Assembly: GCA_009829735.1 (NCBI GenBank)
Contig: CM020619.1
Coordinates: 14,313,777 to 14,377,776 of the forward strand
Length of the DNA stretch: 64,000 nt
Reading direction: 5' to 3'
Origin: Pyropia yezoensis
Lineage: Eukaryota > Rhodophyta > Bangiophyceae > Bangiales > Bangiaceae
The position numbers were made by a program, and so were the translations under genes. Positions 28,976 to 42,883 of this stretch are shown here, one piece after another (the first letter of the stretch is position 1; the number at the start of each line of letters is the position of its first letter). The notes below the pieces were generated by a model. That model was not told the origin of the DNA. It saw only the letters and a program-made list of their open reading frames with translations, and searched no databases.

Positions 28976-31900
28976 TAGTACGATGCAGAAAAGAGATACT
29001 CGGAGCGTTCTTTTCTCATTCCTCCAAGAACCTTCGGGCCACAGGCCTGAGTCAATCAGGTGCCTTGACGGTATGCCCAGGTGTAATGGGCCCCGCATGA
29101 GCGGTGGTGGGTCCCTTTCGGGAAACCCTGCCAGCGTGCTCATCAAGTTGGACAGCGGGAGGGGGGTACACGCGGTGGGGTAGGCCACGACACGGGGGGT
29201 CGGGCCGATGCCGCGGGCAGCGTCGACGACGGCGGGCACAGCGACGCCGACGACGACGACGACGATGATGGCGACGACGGCGGCAGCAGCAGCAGCGACG
29301 GTTGCCATGGCGGACGCGGCGCCGGCGGCGGTGGCGTCGGCGGCGGCGGTGGCGGCGGCCGCTGCGGCGGCGGCGGCAATGTCGGCGGCGGCGGCGACGT
29401 CGGCGGCGATGGCGGCGGCGGCGGTGGCGGCGGCGACGACGAGTCTTGGGAGGGGGAGAGGGGAGATGGCGGCGGCGACGTCAGCGGCGGCGGCGAAATG
29501 GATGGCAGCGGGGATGACGGCGTGTTGGGGGGGGGGGGGGGGGGGGGCGCTCGGCGACGTCAGCGACGGCGGCGGCATCGACGGCAGCAGCGACGACGGC
29601 GTATTGGGGAAGGAAGGGGGAAGGGGGCGGTGGTGGCGATGACGGCGGCGGCGGGGACGGCGACGACGCTGGTGGCGTCGGCTGCTGTGGCGGCCTGCCC
29701 GGCGGCCGAGGCGGAGGTGGTGGCCACCCTGCCTGTGCCGGTGCCCGCGGTGGCGGCGACCTCGCGGGCCTCGGTGTCCATGGTAGCGGCCACCGTGGCC
29801 GACGAGGCGGCCATGGTGACCGCGGCTGCAGCGGCTGTGATGGCTACGAATTTTGGGGGGAGAGAGGGGCAGAGGTTGACGGCCTTTTTTGTTGGGGGGT
29901 GGGGGGGGCGCCTGGTGGCGGCGGCGAGGATGGTTTTTGATCGAGGGAGGGTGCCCGCGATAGCGACACGCGCTGTTCAATGGCGGTTGGGTTGATTGTG
30001 GAAGGGAGGGAGCGGGGGTATGGGGAGAGCTCTAGGCGGCCTGGGGGCCCGGCAGCTAGGGTAAAGTAGTAACTGTTGTACATGGAACCGGGTGGGCGAC
30101 GGCGTCGATGGTGGCGGTGGTACAGGCGCCGCCGGCGCTGATTTTGTTGATGTAAGGAGGGCAGGCCGGCCCCGACCGAGCTTAGGGTGGCTGCGAGGCG
30201 GACGCGGAGGCTCTCCCGAGCAAGCGGGATCTGTTTGGCTTGGCTGAGCACTTGGCTTGGTGCGAGTGGGAAGAGGGGATGTGAGGTAAAGCGGGCGCAG
30301 GGCGTTGTTGGAGCTGTTTTTGGGGGTTCTCGGGAGAGACACAGTCTGCTTTACGGACAAAAAAGCAGCAATGGCCTTCGTGCTGCCCGCCTATCCTCCA
30401 GGACGAGACATCATCACCCCCATGCCACAGATGCGCGGGGCGCGGTCCCATCGCCCAAACTGGTCGCGCACGTTGGCGCGTGCGGACAAATATCCCTCTG
30501 GGCCCTGTTCCCCGCTCGGCCGCCCTCTGTGCACGAAAGGTGCCCCGCCTAAGTTCCGGCATCGGGGACCGCCGCGGCGGGCGTAGGACGGGTGGATTTT
30601 TGTCTCCCGAAGGCCTCCAGTCCAGGAAAGGGGTCCAGGAGGGGAAGGGGGGGGAGAGGCTCCTTCATCAAGAGGCGGGGGGAGCCCTGCCAGAGGTGCC
30701 TGAACAGGCAAGGGGCACATGAAGACCAGGCTTCTTCGTTGACCAATCAAACGAGCCCATGACATGGAACATTTCCCCCAAGAACAGCGTTCTCAAAAAC
30801 AGGGATCCGCACACGGAAAAAGGTCCTCAAAACAATGGCCTCCAGCCTTCCCGGGCTCCTCCCCGAAATCGAGCACCCCTCTTCCAAGCCTCAGTTAGCA
30901 CATGGGCCCGGACCGACCCCCGAGACGGGCAAAAAAGTGCGAAAAGGATGGCCCCACTTTCAGGGTCGATAGCAGACGGTCCACCCAGGGTGCCCCTGAG
31001 AGAGGTACACCGGCCGGGAGACACCCTGACCTCATGAGTTCTCGTGGGGCTTGATGATTCTTCTGTCAGCATGGCGGCCGCGGACTCCGTCATGGCCGGT
31101 CTCCTGCGCAGCACTGCTTATCGCCTGTCAAAATGTTCTTGCTTTTTTGGGAAATTCTCGAGCAAAAACCTGCATAAAACCTGCATCGACCCCCCCTCAA
31201 GGCATCATAGACACCGCTTTTCCCCCCTCTTCTTGCTTTCTGCCTATCACAGCTCGGGCGATTGGTGGTCGCCACCTCCCTTGGTATGACCGGAAGCGCA
31301 CGGGCAGGAGAGCACTCTCGCGAAGCGCAAAGAAGCGACCGACCATCGCTACGCTTGGGTGCAATGTTTATACAATCGCGTTTAAAAATCGCGCATTCTC
31401 TCGCACTGGTTAAGCAAAAACCTGCGCGACGACAGCTTTCGAAGGACTGCACGGAAAAATCTCTCCGCCTTGCTCAACATCTACAACGTGAATTCTGACC
31501 AATGGAACGCTCCGTCCAGCAAACAGCAGCGCCACCGCTGTTGTCATTGGTTGACAGAACACCGACAGCGACCGTCGTGTCGGTCATCCTGGTGGAGATT
31601 CTTTGGCCTCAGCCCATCCCCTCGATCAGAAAGGCAAAGTTCTGCTCGAGCCGTTCATTTTCGTGCTCGAGCAGGGCAAGAATTTGCACAACGAAGCAAG
31701 AGATCTGGCCAAAATCGGGCTTGTATCTTGACAGGGGATAAGCAGTGCTGCGCTGCCAGGGCCCGAGCCGAGAAGAACCTCCATGTATCTCTTTTGTGCA
31801 ACGCACCATAATAGAACGACCCTGATTCTCTTTCTTTCGATGCTATGTACTGACCTCGTCCGATGTGTTCAGGCAACGTTCAAGCGCACGGGTGGGGTGC

Positions 31901-34217
31901 CCCAGGTGTGAGATTAATGTGTGCCGCGCGGACAACACGCAAGATGCCTGTTTGGGTGCCCCCTCGTGGGGCGTTCCCCTCTGCAAGGACAGCTGGCCGG
32001 TGCCCCTTCACCAAGAGGCAGGCTGGCAAGGACGGGCAGGGTCTAGCCCGCCGTCCAAGGAGTGATTCCTTGTCCGTAAGTATCGCGTCTGGCGCGCCGA
32101 GGGTAGTCGCCAGGACGAGGCAACAAGATTATTATTCTTTCGCCAGGCTCCACCAAGGGGCACCATGGGAGCGCGCCGGAAAGCTGCAGTGTCACACTGG
32201 CACTAAAATTGAGCCTGTGAGGACGGGATGTGGGCGGAGCAGCGCTCTGTAGCTGCTTGTTTTCTCCGCGGCGCACCCTCAACCGCCGCGTGAGTGAGAC
32301 GCGGCGGGGTAGAAACGAGAAGAAACCGGCGGGATTGGTGGTGGCGAGAGTGCCTCCGACGGATCCGAGGCCACCATACACATCAGAAACTGTGACCGAC
32401 GAAGGAGGAACGGGTGCAACGGACCACAAAGTCCGTTGCCATGGAGACAACAAGCGCTTATGGTCCGTTGCAGAAAAAAGATACATCGAGGTTCTTCTCG
32501 GCTCGGGCCCGGGCAGGACATCGGCCGTGACGGGGTCCACGGCCGCTATGGTACGTTGCACAAAAAAGATACATCGATGTTCTTCTCCGCTCGGGCCCGG
32601 GCAGGACACCGGCTTTGACGAGGTCCACGGCCGCTATGCTGACAGAAGGATCACAGAGGTCCATGCGAACTCATGAGGTTCCTGGGTCTCCTGGCTGGTG
32701 CACCGCTCTCAGGGACACCCTGGGTGGACCGGTTGCTTGCGACCCTGAAATGGGGACTGCCTTTTCGGATTGTTTTGCTCGTCTCGGGGGTTGGACCGGG
32801 CCCATGTCCTAACTGAGGCATGGAAGAGGGGTGGTCGATTTTGGGGAGGAGCCGGGCGGCACCAGGAGGCCATTGTTTTGAGATTATTTTTCCGTTCCCG
32901 AGTCCCCGTTCTTGAGAGGGACGTTTGTTGGGTAAGTGTTCCATGTCATGGGCTCGTTTGATTGGTCCACGAAGAAGCCTGGTACACATGTGTACCATGC
33001 CCTTTGTCGGGCTGACCGCCCCCGCCCATCCCGAGGCCCCCTCAAAGTCGGTCCCCACAATACCTTGCGCCATTCCAACACCAGATTCTCCCCCCTCCCG
33101 CTGCACCAGAAGTACCCCGCCCCGCCGCGCATGTCCCTCCTGCCCATCGGTGCCGCCGCGCCCGACCCCCTGCGCCCGCAACAGAAAAAAAAAAAGCCTG
33201 CGCAGGCGCAGGCACCGGCGCTGGTGGCGCAAGCACCACCACCACTACAGCCACCGCCGCCCACTACACTCCAGGTGTAACAGTGACTTTACCCCGCCCG
33301 TCTTCCCCTCACGCAGACGAACACGAACCCGGTACCCCCAACCAGCTATCGATTCTCTCGCCATCGCCGCAGATGCGCGCGCCCAAACACCAACCCCGCC
33401 TCCACGCGTGACCGGACTCCCCTCCACGAAGCAATCAACGTCCCCTCCCCGCCCCCCGCCAAAAACGGACGTCACCGCCCCTTAGAATGCTCTCCCTACG
33501 GCCCAAGCGCGGCTGCCGCCACCACATCCCTCAGCCCAAACACCGACCTGGCAGTCCCCACCGACTGGCCCCTCCCTCACGAAGCGCCACCATCGTCCCC
33601 CCGCCCTCCCCCTGTAACCGTCCCCGCGGCCGCCTGCCCCCCTCCCCCCCACTCCCCCAGACACCTGCGCCACCATTGCCCCCCCCGTAAAAACGTAGCC
33701 ACAGTCGCCTGTGGCCTGCCCCCACCGCACCAAAACGTCCACGCGACGGCCTGCCGCCCACTCCCCCCCCCCGCTAAACACTCTCGCCGCCACTACCCCC
33801 CCCAAAACACGTCGCCACAGCCGCCTGTGACCCGCCCGCCGTCACGGCCGCCTCGGCGGCCGCCGCCGCGACCGCCGTGACCGCCGTGTGGGCGTTGGTC
33901 GCCGCCGCCGCCGCGTCGGCCACCGCCGCGGAGGCCGCCGTCGCCATCGATACCGCCGCGGTCACGACCGACGCCGCATCGGCCGCTGGGGCTTGCTTCA
34001 CAGGCACCACGGTAGGCGGGGTGGCCGCCACCGCGGGCAACGGCACTGGCGGGGCGACGGCCACCATTCCTTCGGCTACCGCGCCCACCGTTGCAACCGA
34101 CTCCTCCTGTACCGCCGCCGTCGCAGTCGCCGCCGCCGTCTTCTCCCTCCCCCGCCCCGCAAACTCGTCGTCGTCGCCGCCGCAGCCCTCGTCGCCGTCG
34201 CTGTCCTTGCAGCCGTG

Positions 34218-34258
<41 letters not shown>

Positions 34259-34343
34259 TGCCGCCGCTGCCGCCGCCGCTACCGTTGCCGTCGCCGTCCC
34301 CGTTGCCGTCGTCGCCGTCGTCGCTGTCCTAGTCCTCGTCGCT

Positions 34344-34377
<34 letters not shown>

Positions 34378-34643
34378 ACGTCCCCACCCTCGTCGACGCC
34401 GACAACGGCACCAGCCCCACCCCCCGTGTCGCGGCCCCCCCACCGAGCGAGTCCCCCTCCGGCTGTCCCGCTTGATGAGCACGCTTGCTGCGGCTTCCCG
34501 GATGGGATCCACCGCGCCCCTTGTTGGGCCCATTACACCGGGTCATACCGTGAAGTCACCTGATTGGCGCAGGCCCGTGGCCCGAAGGTTCTCGGAGGCT
34601 TGAGAAAAGTATGCTCGATGTATCTTTTTTGTGCAACGTACCA
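28976..34643. mobile_element. 5.7-kb long-inverted-repeat element, unit 2 copy
   Basis: Same structure as the unit 1 copy. The first bases are TAGTACG rather than TGGTACG, preceded by TA at 28974-28975, with TA following at 34644-34645. Confidence 0.7.
31107..31752. mobile_element. MITE, unit 2 copy (646 bp)
   Basis: Same element and same insertion point as in unit 1, so it inserted before the array amplified. Confidence 0.8.
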
Positions 34644-36796
34644 TATGCTGACAGAAGGATCATAGAGGTCCTTGCGAACTAATGAGGTCCTTGGGTCTCC
34701 TGGTTTGTGTACCGCTCTGAGGGACACCCTGAGTGGACCAGATGCTGACGAACCTGAAATGGGGCCTTTCTTTTCGCATTGATTTGCACTGCTCGGGGGC
34801 TGATTCGGGCCCATGTGCTAACTGAGGCTTGGCAGGGGGGTAGTCGAGATAGGGGAGCTTCGCGGGGACAGCTGGAGGGCACTTTTTTCAGATTCTTTTT
34901 TCGCTCGCGAGACCTCGTGTATAAAATGGTCTCGCGAGAGGAAATAGTTCCAACCAATGCGCTCGTGTGATTGTTCGATGAGCAAGACTGGTGCTCATGC
35001 GTTAGTCATGCTTCGAGACCGTTAGCGTGCGCCCCGACGGTCCCCGATGAGGAAGCGGAGAGCGCCTCTCTCGCCTTCTGGTTCCCTCTCATCGTCCTGC
35101 CCCTCCCGCCAGCCAGTGCCAAGCAACCCCTTCCACCCTTTCCTCCCGCCTGGCACGACTGGTCCATTGTTGGCGACTTAGGTGGTGCCAGCCTCGGTGC
35201 ATCCAACGTGGCTCGGGGGATGGGGGGACGGGGTAACCAGGGAGAAGGTGCCGCCAGCCTCAACGTCAGATGAGCTGTGGTGAGCGTGCCAGGGTGAGGA
35301 AATTGCACCCTGGGCGTGTGGGCGAGGCGGGGGGAGGGGGATGATAATGGGAGGCAGACGGGAGGGAAAAAAAAAAAAAGCGGAACGCGACGGTCTGCTT
35401 GGCTCTTGTGGTCTAGGGCCGGGGCGCAAAAGAAAATAGGGAAAACAAGCGCCTGTTCTCTTTTGCGCGGGGGTGCGAGAGAGGGGGTAGTCTGCATGTA
35501 TTGTGCGTTGCTCCGCCGCGCCCCACACTCCCGCCACCGATTTCCTGCACGAGACATTCTGGGATACCTTGCCTGGCTATGACATCGTCGACAAGGCACC
35601 CATGACCGCCCTCCTTTACTATAGGAAAACAATCGTGCCGACGCCGGCGATTCACCCAGCGCTGGCGGCATCAGCGCCCCTAACAACCCCACCAGCAACA
35701 CCGCCACCACCTACGCTTCCCATCCCGTCACATAAATCACACCGCCCACGACCCCCCCCCCCACATACTGCCAACCTCTCCCCCCCTCTCCCAAACACGT
35801 GGCCGACCCCACCGTCAGAAAAAGCTCTCCGTCTCCACCGCCAGCAACGCAAGCCCCCCACTCCACAGCCAAAGCTACGAACACCCCCGTCGCCACGGAT
35901 AACCCCGTCGCCACGGCCACCCCCGTCGCCACGGCCACCCCCGTCGCCGCCACCACGCCCGTCGCCACCGCCGTCGCCACCACCACGGCCGTCGCCACCG
36001 ACGCCGCCGCCGCCGCCGTCGCCCCCGCCACCCCGTCGCCACCGCCACCCCAGTCGCCACCGCCGTCGCCTCCGCCACGGCCGTCGCCCCCACCACCGCG
36101 TCGCCACCGCCATCGCCTCCGCCACGGCCGTCGCCCCCGCCACCGCGTCGCCACCGCGGTCGCCACCGGCACGGCCGTCGCCCCCGCCACCGCGTCGCCT
36201 GCGCCACCCTAGTCGCTACCATCGCCACCGCCACGGCCGTCGTCACCGACGCCGCCGCCGCCGCCGTCGCCACCGTCGCCACCGTCGCCACCGTCGCCAC
36301 CGCCACCCCTGTCGTTACCGCCGTCGCCACCGCCACGGCCGTCGCCCCCGCCACCGCGTCGCCACCGCCGCCCCAGGCGCTACCGTCGCCACCGCCACGG
36401 ACGTCTCCACCGACGCCGCCGCCGCCACTGCCACCTCCGTCGCCACCGTCGCCACCGTCGCCGACGTCGCCGACGCCGACCGCAGCACCGGCGACACCCC
36501 TGGCGTGGCCACCGCGGCGGCCGTCAAAACCCTGCACACTTTCCCAAAAGCCTGACTAATGAGCATGCACACCACACCCGAAAGGAGCCCACCATCAAGC
36601 AGGACCAGTCCATTACACCGGGGCAAATTCCCAAGGCACCTGATTGGCCGAGGGGTGTGGCCCGAACAACGCCGGAGAAGAAAGAAAATAAAGCTCGATG
36701 TATCTTTTTTGTGCAACGTACCATATGGCCTGCAAAGCCACAAGAATATGTATTAAACAGAATTTGACATTTTCAAGAAGTTGTATGAATCAAGTT

Positions 36797-36896
36797 GGGT
36801 TTGTAGCTCAGTGGTAGAGTGCTCGCTTAGCATCGAAATGCAGGCCTGCGAGAGGTCCGGGGATCGATCGTTCCTTCGATGTCCCCCGCTGATCCA
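36797..36896 (+). tRNA. tRNA-Ala(AGC) with two putative introns, copy 2
   Basis: Identical to copy 1 over all 100 nt, including both 14-nt insertions. It lies at the same place in unit 2. Confidence 0.8.
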
Positions 36897-36903
36897 GCAT
36901 TCG

Positions 36904-36907
36904 TTTT
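36904..36907 (+). terminator. RNA polymerase III T-run after tRNA copy 2
   Basis: Four T residues, one fewer than in copy 1. Confidence 0.65.
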
Positions 36908-37216
36908 GTCCTGTGAACGTCAACACCAGTAATCTGTATCCAGCGTTGCTTTTGCCCCGTGACCGTCGACAACGGTAATCTGTATTCAGCATTGCTTTTG
37001 GTTGAACGACGGAATGAACCTTGGGGGTGCGTAAAAGAATATGTAAAAAAGCGAAAGGGAAGAGCCCACGCTGAAGAATTAACAAGGGTTACCCGGCTGT
37101 AAACAAGCACTTTGTCGTGACAGACGCGTCCGTATCAGGCCTGAGCGGCACATTCTAATGGAAAGTACACCATGCAAACGCTCTCACATATCTGCGTACC
37201 TCTATGTACATACATA

Positions 37217-40200
37217 TAGTACGATGCAGAAAAGAGATACTCGGAGCGTTCTTTTCTCATTCCTCCAAGAACCTTCGGGCCACAGGCCTGAGTCAATCAG
37301 GTGCCTTGACGGTATGCCCAGGTGTAATGGGCCCCGCATGAGCGGTGGTGGGTCCCTTTCGGGAAACCCTGCCAGCGTGCTCATCAAGTTGGACAGCGGG
37401 AGGGGGGTACACGCGGTGGGGTAGGCCACGACACGGGGGGTCGGGCCGATGCCGCGGGCAGCGTCGACGACGGCGGGCACAGCGACGCCGACGACGACGA
37501 CGACGATGATGGCGACGACGGCGGCAGCAGCAGCAGCGACGGTTGCCATGGCGGACGCGGCGCCGGCGGCGGTGGCGTCGGCGGCGGCGGTGGCGGCGGC
37601 CGCTGCGGCGGCGGCGGCAATGTCGGCGGCGGCGGCGACGTCGGCGGCGATGGCGGCGGCGGCGGTGGCGGCGGCGACGACGAGTCTTGGGAGGGGGAGA
37701 GGGGAGATGGCGGCGGCGACGTCAGCGGCGGCGGCGAAATGGATGGCAGCGGGGATGACGGCGTGTTGGGGGGGGGGGGGGGGGGGGCGCTCGGCGACGT
37801 CAGCGACGGCGGCGGCATCGACGGCAGCAGCGACGACGGCGTATTGGGGAAGGAAGGGGGAAGGGGGCGGTGGTGGCGATGACGGCGGCGGCGGGGACGG
37901 CGACGACGCTGGTGGCGTCGGCTGCTGTGGCGGCCTGCCCGGCGGCCGAGGCGGAGGTGGTGGCCACCCTGCCTGTGCCGGTGCCCGCGGTGGCGGCGAC
38001 CTCGCGGGCCTCGGTGTCCATGGTAGCGGCCACCGTGGCCGACGAGGCGGCCATGGTGACCGCGGCTGCAGCGGCTGTGATGGCTACGAATTTTGGGGGG
38101 AGAGAGGGGCAGAGGTTGACGGCCTTTTTTGTTGGGGGGTGGGGGGGGCGCCTGGTGGCGGCGGCGAGGATGGTTTTTGATCGAGGGAGGGTGCCCGCGA
38201 TAGCGACACGCGCTGTTCAATGGCGGTTGGGTTGATTGTGGAAGGGAGGGAGCGGGGGTATGGGGAGAGCTCTAGGCGGCCTGGGGGCCCGGCAGCTAGG
38301 GTAAAGTAGTAACTGTTGTACATGGAACCGGGTGGGCGACGGCGTCGATGGTGGCGGTGGTACAGGCGCCGCCGGCGCTGATTTTGTTGATGTAAGGAGG
38401 GCAGGCCGGCCCCGACCGAGCTTAGGGTGGCTGCGAGGCGGACGCGGAGGCTCTCCCGAGCAAGCGGGATCTGTTTGGCTTGGCTGAGCACTTGGCTTGG
38501 TGCGAGTGGGAAGAGGGGATGTGAGGTAAAGCGGGCGCAGGGCGTTGTTGGAGCTGTTTTTGGGGGTTCTCGGGAGAGACACAGTCTGCTTTACGGACAA
38601 AAAAGCAGCAATGGCCTTCGTGCTGCCCGCCTATCCTCCAGGACGAGACATCATCACCCCCATGCCACAGATGCGCGGGGCGCGGTCCCCATCGCCCAAA
38701 CTGGTCGCGCACGTTGGCGCGTGCGGACAAATATCCCTCTGGGCCCTGTTCCCCGCTCGGCCGCCCTCTGTGCACGAAAGGTGCCCCGCCTAAGTTCCGG
38801 CATCGGGGACCGCCGCGGCGGGCGTAGGACGGGTGGATTTTTGTCTCCCGAAGGCCTCCAGTCCAGGAAAGGGGTCCAGGAGGGGAAGGGGGGGAGAGGC
38901 TCCTTCATCAAGAGGCGGGGGGAGCCCTGCCAGAGGTGCCTGAACAGGCAAGGGGCACATGAAGACCAGGCTTCTTCGTTGACCAATCAAACGAGCCCAT
39001 GACATGGAACATTTCCCCCAAGAACAGCGTTCTCAAAAACAGGGATCCGCACACGGAAAAAGGTCCTCAAAACAATGGCCTCCAGCCTTCCCGGGCTCCT
39101 CCCCGAAATCGAGCACCCCTCTTCCAAGCCTCAGTTAGCACATGGGCCCGGACCGACCCCCGAGACGGGCAAAAAAGTGCGAAAAGGATGGCCCCACTTT
39201 CAGGGTCGATAGCAGACGGTCCACCCAGGGTGCCCCTGAGAGAGGTACACCGGCCGGGAGACACCCTGACCTCATGAGTTCTCGTGGGGCTTGATGATTC
39301 TTCTGTCAGCATGGCGGCCGCGGACTCCGTCATGGCCGGTCTCCTGCGCAGCACTGCTTATCGCCTGTCAAAATGTTCTTGCTTTTTTGGGAAATTCTCG
39401 AGCAAAAACCTGCATAAAACCTGCATCGACCCCCCCTCAAGGCATCATAGACACCGCTTTTCCCCCCTCTTCTTGCTTTCTGCCTATCACAGCTCGGGCG
39501 ATTGGTGGTCGCCACCTCCCTTGGTATGACCGGAAGCGCACGGAGCAGGAGAGCACTCTCGCGAAGCGCAAAGAAGCGACCGACCATCGCTACGCTTGGG
39601 TGCAATGTTTATACAATCGCGTTTAAAAATCGCGCATTCTCTCGCACTGGTTAAGCAAAAACCTGCGCGACGACAGCTTTCGAAGGACTGCACGGAAAAA
39701 TCTCTCCGCCTTGCTCAACATCTACAACGTGAATTCTGACCAATGGAACGCTCCGTCCAGCAAACAGCAGCGCCACCGCTGTTGTCATTGGTTGACAGAA
39801 CACCGACAGCGACCGTCGTGTCGGTCATCCTGGTGGAGATTCTTTGGCCTCAGCCCATCCCCTCGATCAGAAAGGCAAAGTTCTGCTCGAGCCGTTCATT
39901 TTCGTGCTCGAGCAGGGCAAGAATTTGCACAACGAAGCAAGAGATCTGGCCAAAATCGGGCTTGTATCTTGACAGGGGATAAGCAGTGCTGCGCTGCCAG
40001 GGCCCGAGCCGAGAAGAACCTCCATGTATCTCTTTTGTGCAACGCACCATAATAGAACGACCCTGATTCTCTTTCTTTCGATGCTATGTACTGACCTCGT
40101 CCGATGTGTTCAGGCAACGTTCAAGCGCACGGGTGGGGTGCCCCAGGTGTGAGATTAATGTGTGCCGCGCGGACAACACGCAAGATGCCTGTTTGGGTGC

Positions 40201-42457
40201 CCCCTCGTGGGGCGTTCCCCTCTGCAAGGACAGCTGGCCGGTGCCCCTTCACCAAGAGGCAGGCTGGCAAGGACGGGCAGGGTCTAGCCCGCCGTCCAAG
40301 GAGTGATTCCTTGTCCGTAAGTATCGCGTCTGGCGCGCCGAGGGTAGTCGCCAGGACGAGGCAACAAGATTATTATTCTTTCGCCAGGCTCCACCAAGGG
40401 GCACCATGGGAGCGCGCCGGAAAGCTGCAGTGTCACACTGGCACTAAAATTGAGCCTGTGAGGACGGGATGTGGGCGGAGCAGCGCTCTGTAGCTGCTTG
40501 TTTTCTCCGCGGCGCACCCTCAACCGCCGCGTGAGTGAGACGCGGCGGGGTAGAAACGAGAAGAAACCGGCGGGATTGGTGGTGGCGAGAGTGCCTCCGA
40601 CGGATCCGAGGCCACCATACACATCAGAAACTGTGACCGACGAAGGAGGAACGGGTGCAACGGACCACAAAGTCCGTTGCCATGGAGACAACAAGCGCTT
40701 ATGGTCCGTTGCAGAAAAAAGATACATCGAGGTTCTTCTCGGCTCGGGCCCGGGCAGGACATCGGCCGTGACGGGGTCCACGGCCGCTATGGTACGTTGC
40801 ACAAAAAAGATACATCGATGTTCTTCTCCGCTCGGGCCCGGGCAGGACACCGGCTTTGACGAGGTCCACGGCCGCTATGCTGACAGAAGGATCACAGAGG
40901 TCCATGCGAACTCATGAGGTTCCTGGGTCTCCTGGCTGGTGCACCGCTCTCAGGGACACCCTGGGTGGACCGGTTGCTTGCGACCCTGAAATGGGGACTG
41001 CCTTTTCGGATTGTTTTGCTCGTCTCGGGGGTTGGACCGGGCCCATGTCCTAACTGAGGCATGGAAGAGGGGTGGTCGATTTTGGGGAGGAGCCGGGCGG
41101 CACCAGGAGGCCATTGTTTTGAGATTATTTTTCCGTTCCCGAGTCCCCGTTCTTGAGAGGGACGTTTGTTGGGTAAGTGTTCCATGTCATGGGCTCGTTT
41201 GATTGGTCCACGAAGAAGCCTGGTACACATGTGTACCATGCCCTTTGTCGGGCTGACCGCCCCCGCCCATCCCGAGGCCCCCTCAAAGTCGGTCCCCACA
41301 ATACCTTGCGCCATTCCAACACCAGATTCTCCCCCCTCCCGCTGCACCAGAAGTACCCCGCCCCGCCGCGCATGTCCCTCCTGCCCATCGGTGCCGCCGC
41401 GCCCGACCCCCTGCGCCCGCAACAGAAAAAAAAAAAGCCTGCGCAGGCGCAGGCACCGGCGCTGGTGGCGCAAGCACCACCACCACTACAGCCACCGCCG
41501 CCCACTACACTCCAGGTGTAACAGTGACTTTACCCCGCCCGTCTTCCCCTCACGCAGACGAACACGAACCCGGTACCCCCAACCAGCTATCGATTCTCTC
41601 GCCATCGCCGCAGATGCGCGCGCCCAAACACCAACCCCGCCTCCACGCGTGACCGGACTCCCCTCCACGAAGCAATCAACGTCCCCTCCCCGCCCCCCGC
41701 CAAAAACGGACGTCACCGCCCCTTAGAATGCTCTCCCTACGGCCCAAGCGCGGCTGCCGCCACCACATCCCTCAGCCCAAACACCGACCTGGCAGTCCCC
41801 ACCGACTGGCCCCTCCCTCACGAAGCGCCACCATCGTCCCCCCGCCCTCCCCCTGTAACCGTCCCCGCGGCCGCCTGCCCCCCTCCCCCCCACTCCCCCA
41901 GACACCTGCGCCACCATTGCCCCCCCCGTAAAAACGTAGCCACAGTCGCCTGTGGCCTGCCCCCACCGCACCAAAACGTCCACGCGACGGCCTGCCGCCC
42001 ACTCCCCCCCCCGCTAAACACTCTCGCCGCCACTACCCCCCCCAAAACACGTCGCCACAGCCGCCTGTGACCCGCCCGCCGTCACGGCCGCCTCGGCGGC
42101 CGCCGCCGCGACCGCCGTGACCGCCGTGTGGGCGTTGGTCGCCGCCGCCGCCGCGTCGGCCACCGCCGCGGAGGCCGCCGTCGCCATCGATACCGCCGCG
42201 GTCACGACCGACGCCGCATCGGCCGCTGGGGCTTGCTTCACAGGCACCACGGTAGGCGGGGTGGCCGCCACCGCGGGCAACGGCACTGGCGGGGCGACGG
42301 CCACCATTCCTTCGGCTACCGCGCCCACCGTTGCAACCGACTCCTCCTGTACCGCCGCCGTCGCAGTCGCCGCCGCCGTCTTCTCCCTCCCCCGCCCCGC
42401 AAACTCGTCGTCGTCGCCGCCGCAGCCCTCGTCGCCGTCGCTGTCCTTGCAGCCGTG

Positions 42458-42498
<41 letters not shown>

Positions 42499-42583
42499 TG
42501 CCGCCGCTGCCGCCGCCGCTACCGTTGCCGTCGCCGTCCCCGTTGCCGTCGTCGCCGTCGTCGCTGTCCTAGTCCTCGTCGCT

Positions 42584-42617
<34 letters not shown>

Positions 42618-42883
42618 ACGTCCCCACCCTCGTCGACGCCGACAACGGCACCAGCCCCACCCCCCGTGTCGCGGCCCCCCCACCGAGCGAGTCCCCCTCC
42701 GGCTGTCCCGCTTGATGAGCACGCTTGCTGCGGCTTCCCGGATGGGATCCACCGCGCCCCTTGTTGGGCCCATTACACCGGGTCATACCGTGAAGTCACC
42801 TGATTGGCGCAGGCCCGTGGCCCGAAGGTTCTCGGAGGCTTGAGAAAAGTATGCTCGATGTATCTTTTTTGTGCAACGTACCA
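37217..42883. mobile_element. 5.7-kb long-inverted-repeat element, unit 3 copy
   Basis: Same structure as the unit 2 copy, flanked by TA at 37215-37216 and 42884-42885. Confidence 0.7.
39347..39993. mobile_element. MITE, unit 3 copy (647 bp)
   Basis: Same element and insertion point as in units 1 and 2. Confidence 0.8.

Larger units (their letters stand above)
28976..37216 (+). repeat. Array unit 2 (8241 bp)
   Basis: Same order as unit 1. A homopolymer of C at about 35751-35761 is shorter here, so that a frame starting at about 35503 stays open for 350 codons. In units 1 and 3 the same frame is broken. Confidence 0.85.
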